Under the pieces are notes generated by a model, which saw nothing but the letters and a program-made list of their open reading frames with translations, was not told the origin of the DNA and did not search any database. Both the position numbers and the translations under genes were made by a program. This document shows, one piece after another, positions 27,327 to 35,644 of a stretch of 57,335 bases of DNA. The stretch spans positions 1-57,335 of the forward strand of contig JAIEOJ010000277.1 of the NCBI GenBank assembly GCA_019750575.1, written 5' to 3'. Each line of letters starts with the position of its first letter. Positions within the stretch are counted from its first letter, which is position 1. This DNA comes from Rhodocyclaceae bacterium (GTDB lineage Bacteria > Pseudomonadota > Gammaproteobacteria > Burkholderiales > Rhodocyclaceae).

Positions 27327-27800
27327 ATGCGCGCCCCTCACCGCCCCCCTCCGCACCGCCCTCCTCCGCACCGACTCCTGCGCGCCTGCCTGGCGCTGTG
27401 CTGCGCCCTGGCCTGGGGGGTGGCGCAGGCCGACATCTTCGTCATCGTGAATAACGCCAACCCGGTGCGCCAGCTCAGCAATCAGGAAGTTGCCGATCTC
27501 TATCTCGGCCGCGCCCGCAACTATCCGAACGGCGCGCCGGTGCAGATCCTCGACCAGGCGAACTCGCGCAGCGAGCGCGAACAGTTCTTCCGCCTCCTGC
27601 TCAACATGCCGCTGGCCCAGGTCAATGCCTACTGGGCCCGCCTCACCTTCACCGGGCGCCAGTCGCCGCCGGAAGTACGCAACGACGACCAGGCTGTCGT
27701 GGCCAGCGTCAGCCGCTCGGTCCAGGCCATCGGCTACGTCGGTAGCCGGCCGCAGCATCCCGACGTTCATGTCATCCTGCAGCTGCACGACTCGCCATGA
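27327..27800 (+). CDS. Small PstS-like periplasmic phosphate/ligand-binding protein
   Basis: 157 aa, about half the size of a transporter PstS. An unusual N-terminus with His/Pro/Arg repeats (HRPPPHRPPPHR) precedes a hydrophobic signal segment ending AQAD. The mature domain holds PBP-like motifs seen in short PstS relatives: NPVRQLSNQEVADLYLGR, RSEREQFFRLLLNM and SVQAIGYVGS. Its stop overlaps the start of the downstream diguanylate cyclase (ATGA). It probably presents a ligand to that sensor. A second in-frame start after the repeat is not obvious. Confidence 0.8.
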   Translation: MRAPHRPPPHRPPPHRLLRACLALCCALAWGVAQADIFVIVNNANPVRQLSNQEVADLYLGRARNYPNGAPVQILDQANSRSEREQFFRLLLNMPLAQVNAYWARLTFTGRQSPPEVRNDDQAVVASVSRSVQAIGYVGSRPQHPDVHVILQLHDSP

Positions 27801-29401
27801 AGCCCGCGCCGCCACTCATCTCGCTGGAACGTAAGCTGATTGCGGCGCTTGGTTTTGCCGCCCTGCTGTTCAGCCTGATCGCCGGTGGCGCCGATTACCT
27901 GCATACCTATCGCAACGAGCTCGACCGCAGCCGCGCCAGCTTCGACAATCTCGCCGCCACCGTGCAGTCATCGGCCGCGATTGCCGCCTTCGTCGGCAAC
28001 GCCACCATCGCCGATGACATCGCCGAAGGACTGCTCAAGAATCAGGAAATCCTCGGCGTCCAGATCCAGGGCGGCAGGAACTTCTCCTTCCGGCAGGCCA
28101 AGATCGTGGATACCGAGGAATGGCCGGAGCACGCCACGCTCTCCTACCCGCTGTATTCGCCCACCCTGCTTGATGAAAACATCGGCCAGCTGAGCATCCT
28201 CACCGACGCCAGGCTGCTCGAGGCGCGCGCCCGCGCAGCGGCCTTCAACCAGCTCCTGTTCCTTATCGGGCAGACCCTGCTGCTGGCGGCCATACTCGCC
28301 TTCACCTACCGCCAGCTGGTCGGCCGCCCCTTGCTGCGCCTGACCCAGACGCTGGTTGCGATCGAACCGGGCAGCGACCAGCGCATTCCGATCGCCGACA
28401 ACGACCGCGACAATGAAATCGGCCATGTCGCCAGCAGCGTCAACCACTATCTGGAAATCAGCGAACGCGCGCTGATGATCGAGCGCGAGCTGCTGGCGCG
28501 GGTGCAGAAGCTCGAAAGCCATTACCGGCGCATCTTCGAATCGGCCAAGGTCGGCATCATGGTGCTGGAGATGGACGGCAGCCTGATCAACTGCAATACG
28601 GCCGTCAGCAACCGTGCCGAGCAGGCCGGGCCGCCCTCCGGCGAGGACAGCGACTACCTGGCACGCATCTTCAAGCAGCCGGCCAAGGCCTGGACGCTGA
28701 TCGAGCAGGCGCGCAGCAGCGGTCTGGTCGTCAACGGCGACCTCGAACTTCTCAACAACGAAGGCGAATCGCGCTGGGCGCATTGCCTGTTCTCCATCGG
28801 GCGCTTTCCCGAAGAGGACCAGCACTACATCGAGGCAGTGTTCTACGACGTGACATCGCGCCGTATGCGTGAGGAAAAGGCGCTGCGCTCGGCCGAGCGC
28901 GATGTGCTCACCGACCTCATCAATCGCCGCGGTGCGCTCGCCTACCTTGAACAGGCGCTGGTCGATGCACGCCTCGAAGGCAAGGGCGTGACCCTGTTCT
29001 TCTTCGATCTTGACGGCTTCAAGTCGATCAACGACACCTACGGCCACGCCGCCGGTGACATCGTGCTGGTCGAGGTTGCGCGTCGTCTGCGCGGCGTGCG
29101 CAAGCGCTCTTCCGACCTGCTCGCCCGCCTCGGCGGTGACGAGTTCGTACTCGCCGCCTACGGCATGCACAAGACCGATGATGGCGCCCATCAGCTTGCC
29201 CAGGCCCTGCTGACCACCATGCAGACACCGATCGCGCTGGACCAGGGCCAGACCGCCTGTATCGGCGTCAGCATCGGCATTGCCGGCTACCCCGAAAACG
29301 CCGACAACGTGGCCGCGCTGCTGGAGACCGCCGACCAGGCCATGTATAGTGCAAAGAAGCGCGGCAAGAACCGCTACCAGGTAGCGGCGTCGAAAATGTA
29401 A
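27797..29401 (+). CDS. Transmembrane diguanylate cyclase with periplasmic sensor, HAMP, PAS and GGDEF
   Basis: 534 aa. TM1 (about 13-33), a CHASE8-like periplasmic domain (about 34-150), TM2 (about 152-172), HAMP (about 173-225), a PAS-like domain (about 240-355) and GGDEF (about 365-530). The active site GGDEF is at 446-450, with RxxD I-site R437/D440 five residues upstream. It should make c-di-GMP in response to a periplasmic cue. Coupling to the PstS-like gene suggests that protein as the signal carrier. The catalytic segment FFDLDGFKSINDTYGHAAGD is intact. Confidence 0.93.
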   Translation: MKPAPPLISLERKLIAALGFAALLFSLIAGGADYLHTYRNELDRSRASFDNLAATVQSSAAIAAFVGNATIADDIAEGLLKNQEILGVQIQGGRNFSFRQAKIVDTEEWPEHATLSYPLYSPTLLDENIGQLSILTDARLLEARARAAAFNQLLFLIGQTLLLAAILAFTYRQLVGRPLLRLTQTLVAIEPGSDQRIPIADNDRDNEIGHVASSVNHYLEISERALMIERELLARVQKLESHYRRIFESAKVGIMVLEMDGSLINCNTAVSNRAEQAGPPSGEDSDYLARIFKQPAKAWTLIEQARSSGLVVNGDLELLNNEGESRWAHCLFSIGRFPEEDQHYIEAVFYDVTSRRMREEKALRSAERDVLTDLINRRGALAYLEQALVDARLEGKGVTLFFFDLDGFKSINDTYGHAAGDIVLVEVARRLRGVRKRSSDLLARLGGDEFVLAAYGMHKTDDGAHQLAQALLTTMQTPIALDQGQTACIGVSIGIAGYPENADNVAALLETADQAMYSAKKRGKNRYQVAASKM

Positions 29402-29473
29402 GACTTCATGAAAATCCTGCTCCTGCGCGGCAATTGACCCTTAAATTGGATCACACAGCACAAGGAGAACAAT

Positions 29474-30181
29474 ATGTCTGCCATCCCTCCCGTACCAGCG
29501 GCCAAATCCGGTTTGCATCCGGTGATCTGGATTGCCGCGATTGCGGTGATCCTCTTCAGCGTGGTCGGCATTGCCGCCATGACCGGGCTCCTGCCCGGCA
29601 AGAGCGCCGCGCCCGAGGCCCCGGCCAAAGAAGCCAGCGCCAGCCCCGAAGTCGCACCCGCGACGCCAGCCCCGGTGGCCGTGGCAACGCCGGCCCCGGC
29701 GCCAAGCGCACCGGCCAGCCAGCCGGTTGAAAAGAAGGTCGCCAAGCCGGTCGTCAAGCAGGCCAGCACCACCTCCAGCAAGCCGGCCAGCAGCAGCGAC
29801 GATCAGCGCGTCACCTACAGTTCCAAGCCGGCGCCGCCGCCGCCCTGCCCCGACTGCGCCGTGATCTCGAGTATTGAGCCGGTTGCCGTCGAAGGCGAAG
29901 GCAGCGGCCTCGGTGCGATTGCCGGCGGCGTGCTCGGGGCCGTCATCGGTAACCAGATCGGCGGCGGCTCCGGTCGTGATGTCGCGCGCATTGCCGGCAT
30001 CGCCGGTGGCGCCTACGCCGGCCATCAGATCGAGAAGTCGCAGCGCGCCGGTACCGCCTACGACATCGTGGTGCGCTTCGTCGAGGACGGCAGCACCCAG
30101 CGTTTCCGCGAAAACGCCGCGCCGGTGTGGCAGGTGGGTGACAAGGTGCGCGTTGAAAACGGCCGCCTGGTACCGCGCTGA
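29474..30181 (+). CDS. Membrane-anchored glycine-zipper (2TM) protein
   Basis: 235 aa. AAGGAGA lies five bases before ATG 29474. One N-terminal membrane helix (residues about 16-40) leads to a long Ala/Pro-rich linker, a Cys pair (PCPDC), then a glycine-zipper 2TM segment (GAIAGGVLGAVIGNQIGGGSG) and a beta-rich C-terminal domain (YDIVVRFVEDGSTQRFRE). It resembles SlyB/PcP-type proteins but is anchored by a helix rather than a lipid. A terminator follows. Confidence 0.85.
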   Translation: MSAIPPVPAAKSGLHPVIWIAAIAVILFSVVGIAAMTGLLPGKSAAPEAPAKEASASPEVAPATPAPVAVATPAPAPSAPASQPVEKKVAKPVVKQASTTSSKPASSSDDQRVTYSSKPAPPPPCPDCAVISSIEPVAVEGEGSGLGAIAGGVLGAVIGNQIGGGSGRDVARIAGIAGGAYAGHQIEKSQRAGTAYDIVVRFVEDGSTQRFRENAAPVWQVGDKVRVENGRLVPR

Positions 30182-30200
30182 ACCAGACTGATCACCTGAA

Positions 30201-30232
30201 AAACGGCCGTCTTCGGACGGCCGTTTGCTTTT
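30201..30232 (+). terminator. Terminator after the glycine-zipper gene
   Basis: 11-bp stem (aaacggccgtc / gacggccgttt) closed by a TTCG tetraloop, followed by GCTTTT. Confidence 0.85.
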
Positions 30233-30263
30233 GCGGCGCTGCCGCCTGGCTTAGAATGCGCGC

Positions 30264-30467
30264 ATGGACTACAAGAATCCGAAATTCACCAAACCCTACC
30301 CCGACTCGCCCTGCGTGGCCGTCTGCTCGACCACCTTCGACGATATCTGCCGTGGCTGCGGCCGCAGTGTCACCGAAGTCGCCAACTGGGTCTTCCTCAC
30401 CCAGGAGGAAAAGGACGTGATCTGGGAACGCATCATCGCCGACGGCTACCCGCGCCGTAACGGCTGA
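30264..30467 (+). CDS. DUF1289 family small Cys-rich protein
   Basis: 67 aa. The DUF1289 pattern is complete: SPCVAVCS followed by ICRGCGRSVTEVANW, with four cysteines likely to bind metal. The family is widespread in proteobacteria and of unknown function; some members are annotated as Fe-S or redox proteins without proof that I know of. It stands alone between a terminator and the convergent ung gene. Confidence 0.88.
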   Translation: MDYKNPKFTKPYPDSPCVAVCSTTFDDICRGCGRSVTEVANWVFLTQEEKDVIWERIIADGYPRRNG

Positions 30468-30474
30468 GGTCAGG

Positions 30475-30580
30475 AACCTTCACCACGCAGAACACAAAGC
30501 GCACGAAAAAACTCAAAACCCGAATTCGGGTCTCTTGGTGAAACTTTGTGTCCTTGGTGTCTTGGTGGTTCGCTTTTGAT
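30475..30580. repeat. Intergenic imperfect inverted repeat with ACCCGAATTCGGGT core
   Basis: A 14-bp perfect palindrome at 30518-30531 sits between a left arm resembling ACCACGCAGAACACAAAG and a right arm whose complement reads ACCACCAAGACACCAAGG then ACACAAAG. Its composition is unlike the flanking genes. It lies between convergent genes and may act as a bidirectional terminator or be a dispersed repeat. Confidence 0.4.
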
Positions 30581-30590
30581 GCGTCTCAGC

Positions 30591-31262
30591 TCACCACTGA
30601 ATTTCCTTCCGTCCCTGCGTCTTCAGAAACTCATTCGCCCTTGAAAACGGCCGGCTGCCGAAAAAGCCGCGATGGGCGGACAGCGGGCTGGGATGTACCG
30701 ACTCGATCACGCAGTGCTGCGCCCCGATCAGAGCCCGCTTGGCCTGCGCATGCGCGCCCCACAGAATGAAGACGCGCGGCAGCTCTGATGCGCCCAGCGC
30801 CGCAATGATGTGGTCCGTGACCGCATGCCAGCCGAACTTCTTGTGCGAACCCGCTTCGCCCTGCCTCACGGTCAGGCCGGTGTTCAGCAGCAGCACACCC
30901 TGCGCCGCCCAGTGCGACAGATCGCCGCTTTCCAGTCGCGCACCAAGGTCGCTCTCCAGCTCCCTGGCGATGTTCTTCAGCGAGGGCGGCGCCCGCATGC
31001 CTTCCGGCACCGAAAAGGACAGGCCCATGGCCTGCGGTAGCAGGCTGCCGTGACAGGCATCCTCGCCGTGATACGGGTCCTGTCCCAGGATCACCACGGC
31101 GACTGCATCGGGCCGCATGGCCAGCGCACGGTAGCGCAAGGCACGCGGCGGATAGATGATTTCGCTGGTCTCGACGGCGGCAACGCGTGCCTCGGCCTGC
31201 GCTAGCGCATCCTTCAGATCGGCACCGCAGAAGTCCAGCCAGTGCCGCGGAAAATCACTCAT
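30591..31262 (-). CDS. ung: Uracil-DNA glycosylase, family 1
   Basis: 223 aa, normal length for Ung. The catalytic water-activating motif GQDPYHG and the DNA-intercalation motif HPSPLSAHRGFFG are intact, as is LLLNTGLTVRQGEAGSH. Removes uracil from DNA to start base-excision repair. ATG 31262 was chosen; a GTG three bases earlier is possible. The start overlaps the end of the RNase D-like gene by 8 nt, so the two are cotranscribed. Confidence 0.96.
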   Translation of the reverse strand: MSDFPRHWLDFCGADLKDALAQAEARVAAVETSEIIYPPRALRYRALAMRPDAVAVVILGQDPYHGEDACHGSLLPQAMGLSFSVPEGMRAPPSLKNIARELESDLGARLESGDLSHWAAQGVLLLNTGLTVRQGEAGSHKKFGWHAVTDHIIAALGASELPRVFILWGAHAQAKRALIGAQHCVIESVHPSPLSAHRGFFGSRPFSRANEFLKTQGRKEIQW

Positions 31263-31863
31263 CACTTTTCTTCAGGGTCTGCAACGCCATATGCACGCGC
31301 ATCGCCGCATAGGCATCGTTGGCGGCGTACAGCTGCTGTTGTTCATTGAGTTGCGGCAGCGACCAGTTCGAGGTCGACAGACGCTTGGACTTGAGGAAGC
31401 GCTGGCCGAACAGGATGGCGATCGCGCCCTTGGCCCCGACCGAGTTCTTGTAGCCCATCTGGCGGAACACGCGATCCAGGTCGATCAGGTTCTGCGGGTG
31501 GATGGCGAACTTGTGCGCCAGCTGGCTCATGTCGTTGGACAGCCCGAAGCCGACCTTGGCAATGCCCGCATCGTGCAGCAGCTCGGCCACCGCCGCCTGC
31601 GCTGCGGCGGTACGCGTCTGGAACAGCCAGGCGCGCTCGGCGCTGGCGAACTGCACCAGATGCGGCCCGTCCGAGGTCTGGCCCTTGTGGAAGGTCGGGC
31701 GTGACTCGGTATCGAAGCCCAGGCAGGGATGACGACGGATCTCCGCCAGCGCAGCCGCCTCCTGCCCGGCGCCCACCAGATGGATCTGGGCCAGCGTCAG
31801 CGAGGGGAACAGCGGCATCGCGGCAATGGCTTCCTTGCCGGGCGCGTACAGTGGGGTGCTCAT
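31255..31863 (-). CDS. RNase D-like 3'-5' exonuclease (DEDDy)
   Basis: 202 aa, one exonuclease domain without HRDC. The DEDDy motifs are visible: Exo I GFDTES (D and E), Exo II KVGFGLSNDMSQL (D) and Exo III YAANDAYAAM (Y and D). It may act on RNA ends or DNA. The overlap with ung hints at nucleic-acid repair. The absence of an HRDC domain separates it from true RNase D. Confidence 0.88.
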   Translation of the reverse strand: MSTPLYAPGKEAIAAMPLFPSLTLAQIHLVGAGQEAAALAEIRRHPCLGFDTESRPTFHKGQTSDGPHLVQFASAERAWLFQTRTAAAQAAVAELLHDAGIAKVGFGLSNDMSQLAHKFAIHPQNLIDLDRVFRQMGYKNSVGAKGAIAILFGQRFLKSKRLSTSNWSLPQLNEQQQLYAANDAYAAMRVHMALQTLKKSDE

Positions 31864-32072
31864 GCGCCTACTGTGCCACAGCGCCGCCCCGCCTTATCTG
31901 CGTTTAAGACGCCCAGAATCCGGCCCTTTCCGGCAATCGCAGCCGCGGCCCCCAGACACCGTGCGCAGGCCCGCATCCCCCGCCAAACAGCCCCAAGCCG
32001 CCTGTGCTGTCAAGTCTTGCCAGGCCTGCGGCCCTCCGGTAGGGTGCGTGCCTCACTGTTTCGGACCGACCC

Positions 32073-34400
32073 ATGCTGCCGCCCATCGAACACCGCATTG
32101 CCGCCGATATCGGCGCCAAGCCCGCGCAAGTCATCGCCGCCGTTCAACTGCTCGACGAAGGCGCCACCGTGCCCTTCATCTCGCGCTACCGCAAGGAAGT
32201 CACGGGCGGCCTCGATGACACCCAGCTGCGCTTGCTGGAAGAGCGTCTCGGTTATCTGCGCGAACTCGAGGAGCGCCGCCTCGCGGTGATCGCCAGCGTG
32301 GAAGAGCAAGGCAAGATGACGCCGGCCCTGCTGCTCGAATTCCAGGATGCCGAAACCAAGCAGCGCCTCGAAGACCTTTACCTGCCGTATAAACAAAAGC
32401 GACGGACCAAGGCGCAGATCGCCAAGGAGTCCGGCCTCGAACCGCTGGCCGACGCGCTGCTCAACGACCCGACCCTGAAGCCCGAAGACGAAGCCGCCAA
32501 GTACGTCGCCGCCGACCGCGCCGAAAACCCGGTCGCCGACGTCAAGGCTGCCCTCGACGGCGCGCGCCAGATTTTGATGGAGCGCTTTGCCGAAGACGCC
32601 GAGCTGCTCGGCAAGCTGCGCGAGCAACTGCAGGAAAACGGCATCCTCACCTCGGTCATGGCAGAAGGCAAGGAGGTAGAAGGCGCCAAGTTCCGCGACT
32701 ACTTCGCCTACTCCGAAAACATCTCCGAGATTCCCTCGCACCGCGCCCTGGCCCTGTTCCGCGGCCGCAACGAAGACATCCTGCGTCTGGCGCTGAAAAT
32801 GCCGGAAGAGTTGCAGGATCCGCCGCTGTCCTCGCCGTGCGAGCGCCGCGTCGCCGCACACTTCGGCATCAAGGACGAAGGTCGCGCCGCCGACCGCTGG
32901 CTGCTTGAAACCGCGCGCTGGGCCTGGATGATCAAGATTTCCCTGCACCTCGAACTCGAACTCATGAACGCCCTGCGCGAACGCTCGGAAGAAGAAGCCA
33001 TCCGCATCTTCGCCCGCAACCTCAAGGATCTGCTGCTGGCCGCACCGGCCGGCCCGCGCGTGACCATGGGCCTGGACCCCGGCATCCGCACCGGCGTCAA
33101 GGTGGCCGTGGTGGACAGCACCGGCAAGGTGGTGGATACCGCCACCGTCTATCCGCACGAGCCGCGCAATGACTGGCATGGCGCGCTGCACACGCTGGGT
33201 CTGCTCTGCGTCAAGCACAAGGTGAATCTGATCTCCATCGGCAACGGCACCGCCTCGCGCGAAACCGACAAGCTGGCCGCCGACCTGATCAAGGGCCTGC
33301 CCGAGCTCAAGATGAACAAGATCGTGGTGTCGGAAGCCGGTGCCTCGGTGTACTCCGCCTCCGAACTAGCTGCGCGCGAATTCCCCGATCTCGACGTTTC
33401 CCTGCGCGGCGCCGTGTCGATTGCGCGCCGCCTGCAGGACCCGCTGGCCGAACTCGTCAAGATCGAACCCAAGGCCATCGGCGTCGGCCAGTACCAGCAC
33501 GACGTGTCGCAGACCAAGCTGGCCCGCTCGCTCGACGCCGTGGTCGAGGACTGCGTGAACGCCGTCGGTGTGGACGTGAACACCGCCAGCGCACCCCTGC
33601 TCGCGCGCATCTCGGGCTTGAACAGCACGCTGGCCGCCAACATCGTGTCGCACCGCGACGCCAACGGCCGCTTCGCCAGCCGCGACGCGCTAAAGTCGGT
33701 ACCCCGCCTCGGCGACAAGACCTTCGAGCAGGCCGCCGGTTTCCTGCGCGTGAACGACGGCGACAACCCGCTCGACGCCTCCGCGGTTCACCCGGAAGCC
33801 TACCCGGTGGTCGAGAAGATCCTCGCCGACATCAGGAAGGGCGTGAAGGAAGTGATCGGCGACAGCAGCACCGTGCGCGCGCTCAAGGCCGAGAAGTACA
33901 CCGACGAAAAGTTCGGCCTGCCCACCGTGCAGGACATTCTCAAGGAACTCGAAAAACCCGGCCGCGACCCGCGTCCTGAGTTCAAGAGCGCCACCTTCAA
34001 GGAAGGCGTCGAAGACCTCAAGGACCTGCTGCCCGGCATGCAGCTCGAAGGCGTGGTCACCAACGTCGCCGCCTTCGGTGCTTTTGTCGATATCGGCGTG
34101 CACCAGGACGGCCTGGTCCATGTCTCCGCGCTGTCCAACAAGTTCGTCAAGGACCCGCACGAAGTCGTCAAGGCCGGCGACGTGGTCAAGGTCAAGGTGC
34201 TGGAAGTGGATATCCCGCGCAAGCGCATCGCCCTGACCATGCGTCTGACCGATGAGGTCAGCACAAAGCGTGCGGAAGGCAACGGCCAGCGCAACGACCG
34301 CAGCGCCTCGCCCCGCGACGTGCAGCGCCACAGCAGCAACCGCAGCGCACCGCAGCAGGAAAATGCGATGGCGGCGGCGTTTGCCAAGCTGAAGCGCTGA
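32073..34400 (+). CDS. tex: Tex-family RNA-binding transcription accessory protein
   Basis: 775 aa. Domains in order: helical Tex N-terminal region ([18 protein letters not shown] is the family hallmark), YqgF/RNase H-like domain ([18 protein letters not shown]), a helix-hairpin-helix pair ([18 protein letters not shown]) and an S1 domain ([20 protein letters not shown]). A variable Arg/Asn/Ser tail ends the protein. Tex binds nucleic acids and affects transcription and toxin expression in other bacteria. It is monocistronic with a strong terminator. Confidence 0.97.
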   Translation: MLPPIEHRIAADIGAKPAQVIAAVQLLDEGATVPFISRYRKEVTGGLDDTQLRLLEERLGYLRELEERRLAVIASVEEQGKMTPALLLEFQDAETKQRLEDLYLPYKQKRRTKAQIAKESGLEPLADALLNDPTLKPEDEAAKYVAADRAENPVADVKAALDGARQILMERFAEDAELLGKLREQLQENGILTSVMAEGKEVEGAKFRDYFAYSENISEIPSHRALALFRGRNEDILRLALKMPEELQDPPLSSPCERRVAAHFGIKDEGRAADRWLLETARWAWMIKISLHLELELMNALRERSEEEAIRIFARNLKDLLLAAPAGPRVTMGLDPGIRTGVKVAVVDSTGKVVDTATVYPHEPRNDWHGALHTLGLLCVKHKVNLISIGNGTASRETDKLAADLIKGLPELKMNKIVVSEAGASVYSASELAAREFPDLDVSLRGAVSIARRLQDPLAELVKIEPKAIGVGQYQHDVSQTKLARSLDAVVEDCVNAVGVDVNTASAPLLARISGLNSTLAANIVSHRDANGRFASRDALKSVPRLGDKTFEQAAGFLRVNDGDNPLDASAVHPEAYPVVEKILADIRKGVKEVIGDSSTVRALKAEKYTDEKFGLPTVQDILKELEKPGRDPRPEFKSATFKEGVEDLKDLLPGMQLEGVVTNVAAFGAFVDIGVHQDGLVHVSALSNKFVKDPHEVVKAGDVVKVKVLEVDIPRKRIALTMRLTDEVSTKRAEGNGQRNDRSASPRDVQRHSSNRSAPQQENAMAAAFAKLKR

Positions 34401-34414
34401 GTTACTCCGGCTTC

Positions 34415-34448
34415 AACACAAAGGGCTCCTTGCGGAGCCCTTTGTGTT
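34415..34448. terminator. Bidirectional terminator between tex and higA
   Basis: 15-bp stem (aacacaaagggctcc / ggagccctttgtgtt) with loop TTGC, lying between convergent genes. Confidence 0.88.
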
Positions 34449-34469
34449 TGTGGAATACACAACTACGAC

Positions 34470-34763
34470 TCAAGCTACCGCCAACTTGAGCTTTCCAACC
34501 CGGCCCAGATCAATCTGCTGCCGAGCAATCCAGAGGTCATGGGCATCCTGCATCGCCAGCCAGCTTTCGGGTGTGCGTCCCAGGGCCTTGGACAGGCGCA
34601 AGGCCATCTCAGGCGAAACACGGTTGCTGCCATTGAGGATCCGGCTCAGGGTGGACGGCGCCACATCCAGATTGAGCGCAAGTTCGCGCCCGCTGATGCC
34701 ATTGGGCTCAAGATATACCTCGGTGATGAATTCGCCGGGATGTGGTGGGTTGTGCATGGCCAT
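34470..34763 (-). CDS. higA: HigA-family antitoxin
   Basis: 97 aa with an Xre-type HTH ([33 protein letters not shown]) preceded by the HigA signature [13 protein letters not shown]. It neutralises the HigB toxin and represses the operon. The gene order is toxin first, as usual for higBA; the HigB TGA overlaps the HigA ATG by one base. Confidence 0.95.
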   Translation of the reverse strand: MAMHNPPHPGEFITEVYLEPNGISGRELALNLDVAPSTLSRILNGSNRVSPEMALRLSKALGRTPESWLAMQDAHDLWIARQQIDLGRVGKLKLAVA

Positions 34764-35041
34764 CAGTGATAATCCTCATAGTCCAGAATATAGGCATTGC
34801 CGTCGACAAACTCGAAGGTCAGCCGCCAGTTGCCATTGACCGTAATCGCCCAGCGACCGCGCATCTCGCCCTTGAGCGCATGCAGCCGAAAGCCGGGGAT
34901 ATCCATGTCCTCAATCGTCTGAGCGGTATCGAGCGCTGCAAGCTGCATACGCAGCCGGCGTGCATGACTAACCTGCACACCTGATGCGTTGCCGGTTTCA
35001 AAAAACCTGCGCAAGCCCTTGTGCCGAAATGACTTGATCAT
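34763..35041 (-). CDS. higB: HigB-family toxin (RelE-like mRNA interferase)
   Basis: 92 aa. RelE/ParE fold with family segments [34 protein letters not shown] and [13 protein letters not shown]. HigB cleaves mRNA at the ribosome. The key basic and aromatic residues near the end are present, so the toxin looks intact. Operator and promoter elements lie directly upstream. Confidence 0.95.
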   Translation of the reverse strand: MIKSFRHKGLRRFFETGNASGVQVSHARRLRMQLAALDTAQTIEDMDIPGFRLHALKGEMRGRWAITVNGNWRLTFEFVDGNAYILDYEDYH

Positions 35042-35046
35042 GGCGC

Positions 35047-35075
35047 ACTATAGCATGTTGCGCACTACGCAACAA
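35047..35075 (-). promoter_or_regulatory. higBA promoter with operator
   Basis: On the minus strand a -35 TTGTTG (35070-35075) and -10 TATAGT (35047-35052) have 17-nt spacing. The dyad GTTGCG-N5-CGCAAC (35057-35073) lies between them, where bound HigA would block RNA polymerase. Confidence 0.65.
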
Positions 35076-35170
35076 AAACAATTCCAGAAACCCGATCCGG
35101 GAAAATCGACAGCACGGCTTTGCTGCTAGCATGCAACACTGATCAGGCACAATTTGAACAACTCGCGTAC

Positions 35171-35389
35171 ATGACTGACCCGCAAGCCAACAACCCCCTG
35201 CACGGCATCACCCTCGAGCAAATCGTCACAAGACTGGTCGATCACTACGGCTGGGAGGCCCTCGCCCGCAGGATCAATATCAACTGCTTCAAGAGCGATC
35301 CCTCGGTGAAGTCCAGCCTCAAGTTCCTGCGCAAGACGCCCTGGGCGCGGGAGCAGGTTGAGCAGCTGTATATCTCGACGTTTTTCTGA
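35171..35389 (+). CDS. VF530-family DNA-binding protein
   Basis: 72 aa. The whole protein is the VF530/DUF2132 domain: [42 protein letters not shown] and [12 protein letters not shown]. The family is small, conserved and thought to bind nucleic acid. ATG 35171 begins at the usual family N-terminus; an upstream TTG/ATG at 35120 would add an unrelated 17-residue leader. Confidence 0.9.
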   Translation: MTDPQANNPLHGITLEQIVTRLVDHYGWEALARRININCFKSDPSVKSSLKFLRKTPWAREQVEQLYISTFF

Positions 35390-35443
35390 TTCGCCTCGTC
35401 GAACGCTTTTTCGGTAGAAAACCGAATCCACAGTACCCCTGAA

Positions 35444-35549
35444 ACCGTTCGGGCTGAGCTTGTCGAAGCCGCAATGGTTTTTGTGTTTGTCGTATAAACC
35501 TGCTTGTCATGACCGCTTTGGCGGCTTCGACAAGCTCAGCCCGAACGGT
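35444..35549. repeat. Dispersed-repeat pair: perfect 29-bp inverted repeat, locus A
   Basis: Arms at 35444-35472 and 35521-35549 are exact complements over 29 nt (core CGGGCTGAGCTTGTCGAAGC) around a 48-nt A/T-richer loop. The core is shared with locus B at 38925-39004. Such TTCGACAAGCTCAG elements are familiar as dispersed intergenic repeats in many proteobacteria. No gene lies between 35390 and 35644. Confidence 0.85.
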
Positions 35550-35644
35550 CATTGCTTCACTAGCCCCATAAAGGCCAACAGCCGCACTTAAGCCCCACTG
35601 CCAGCGCAGTTTTTTGCCGGATGCTCGCGTGAGACAATCTGGGC

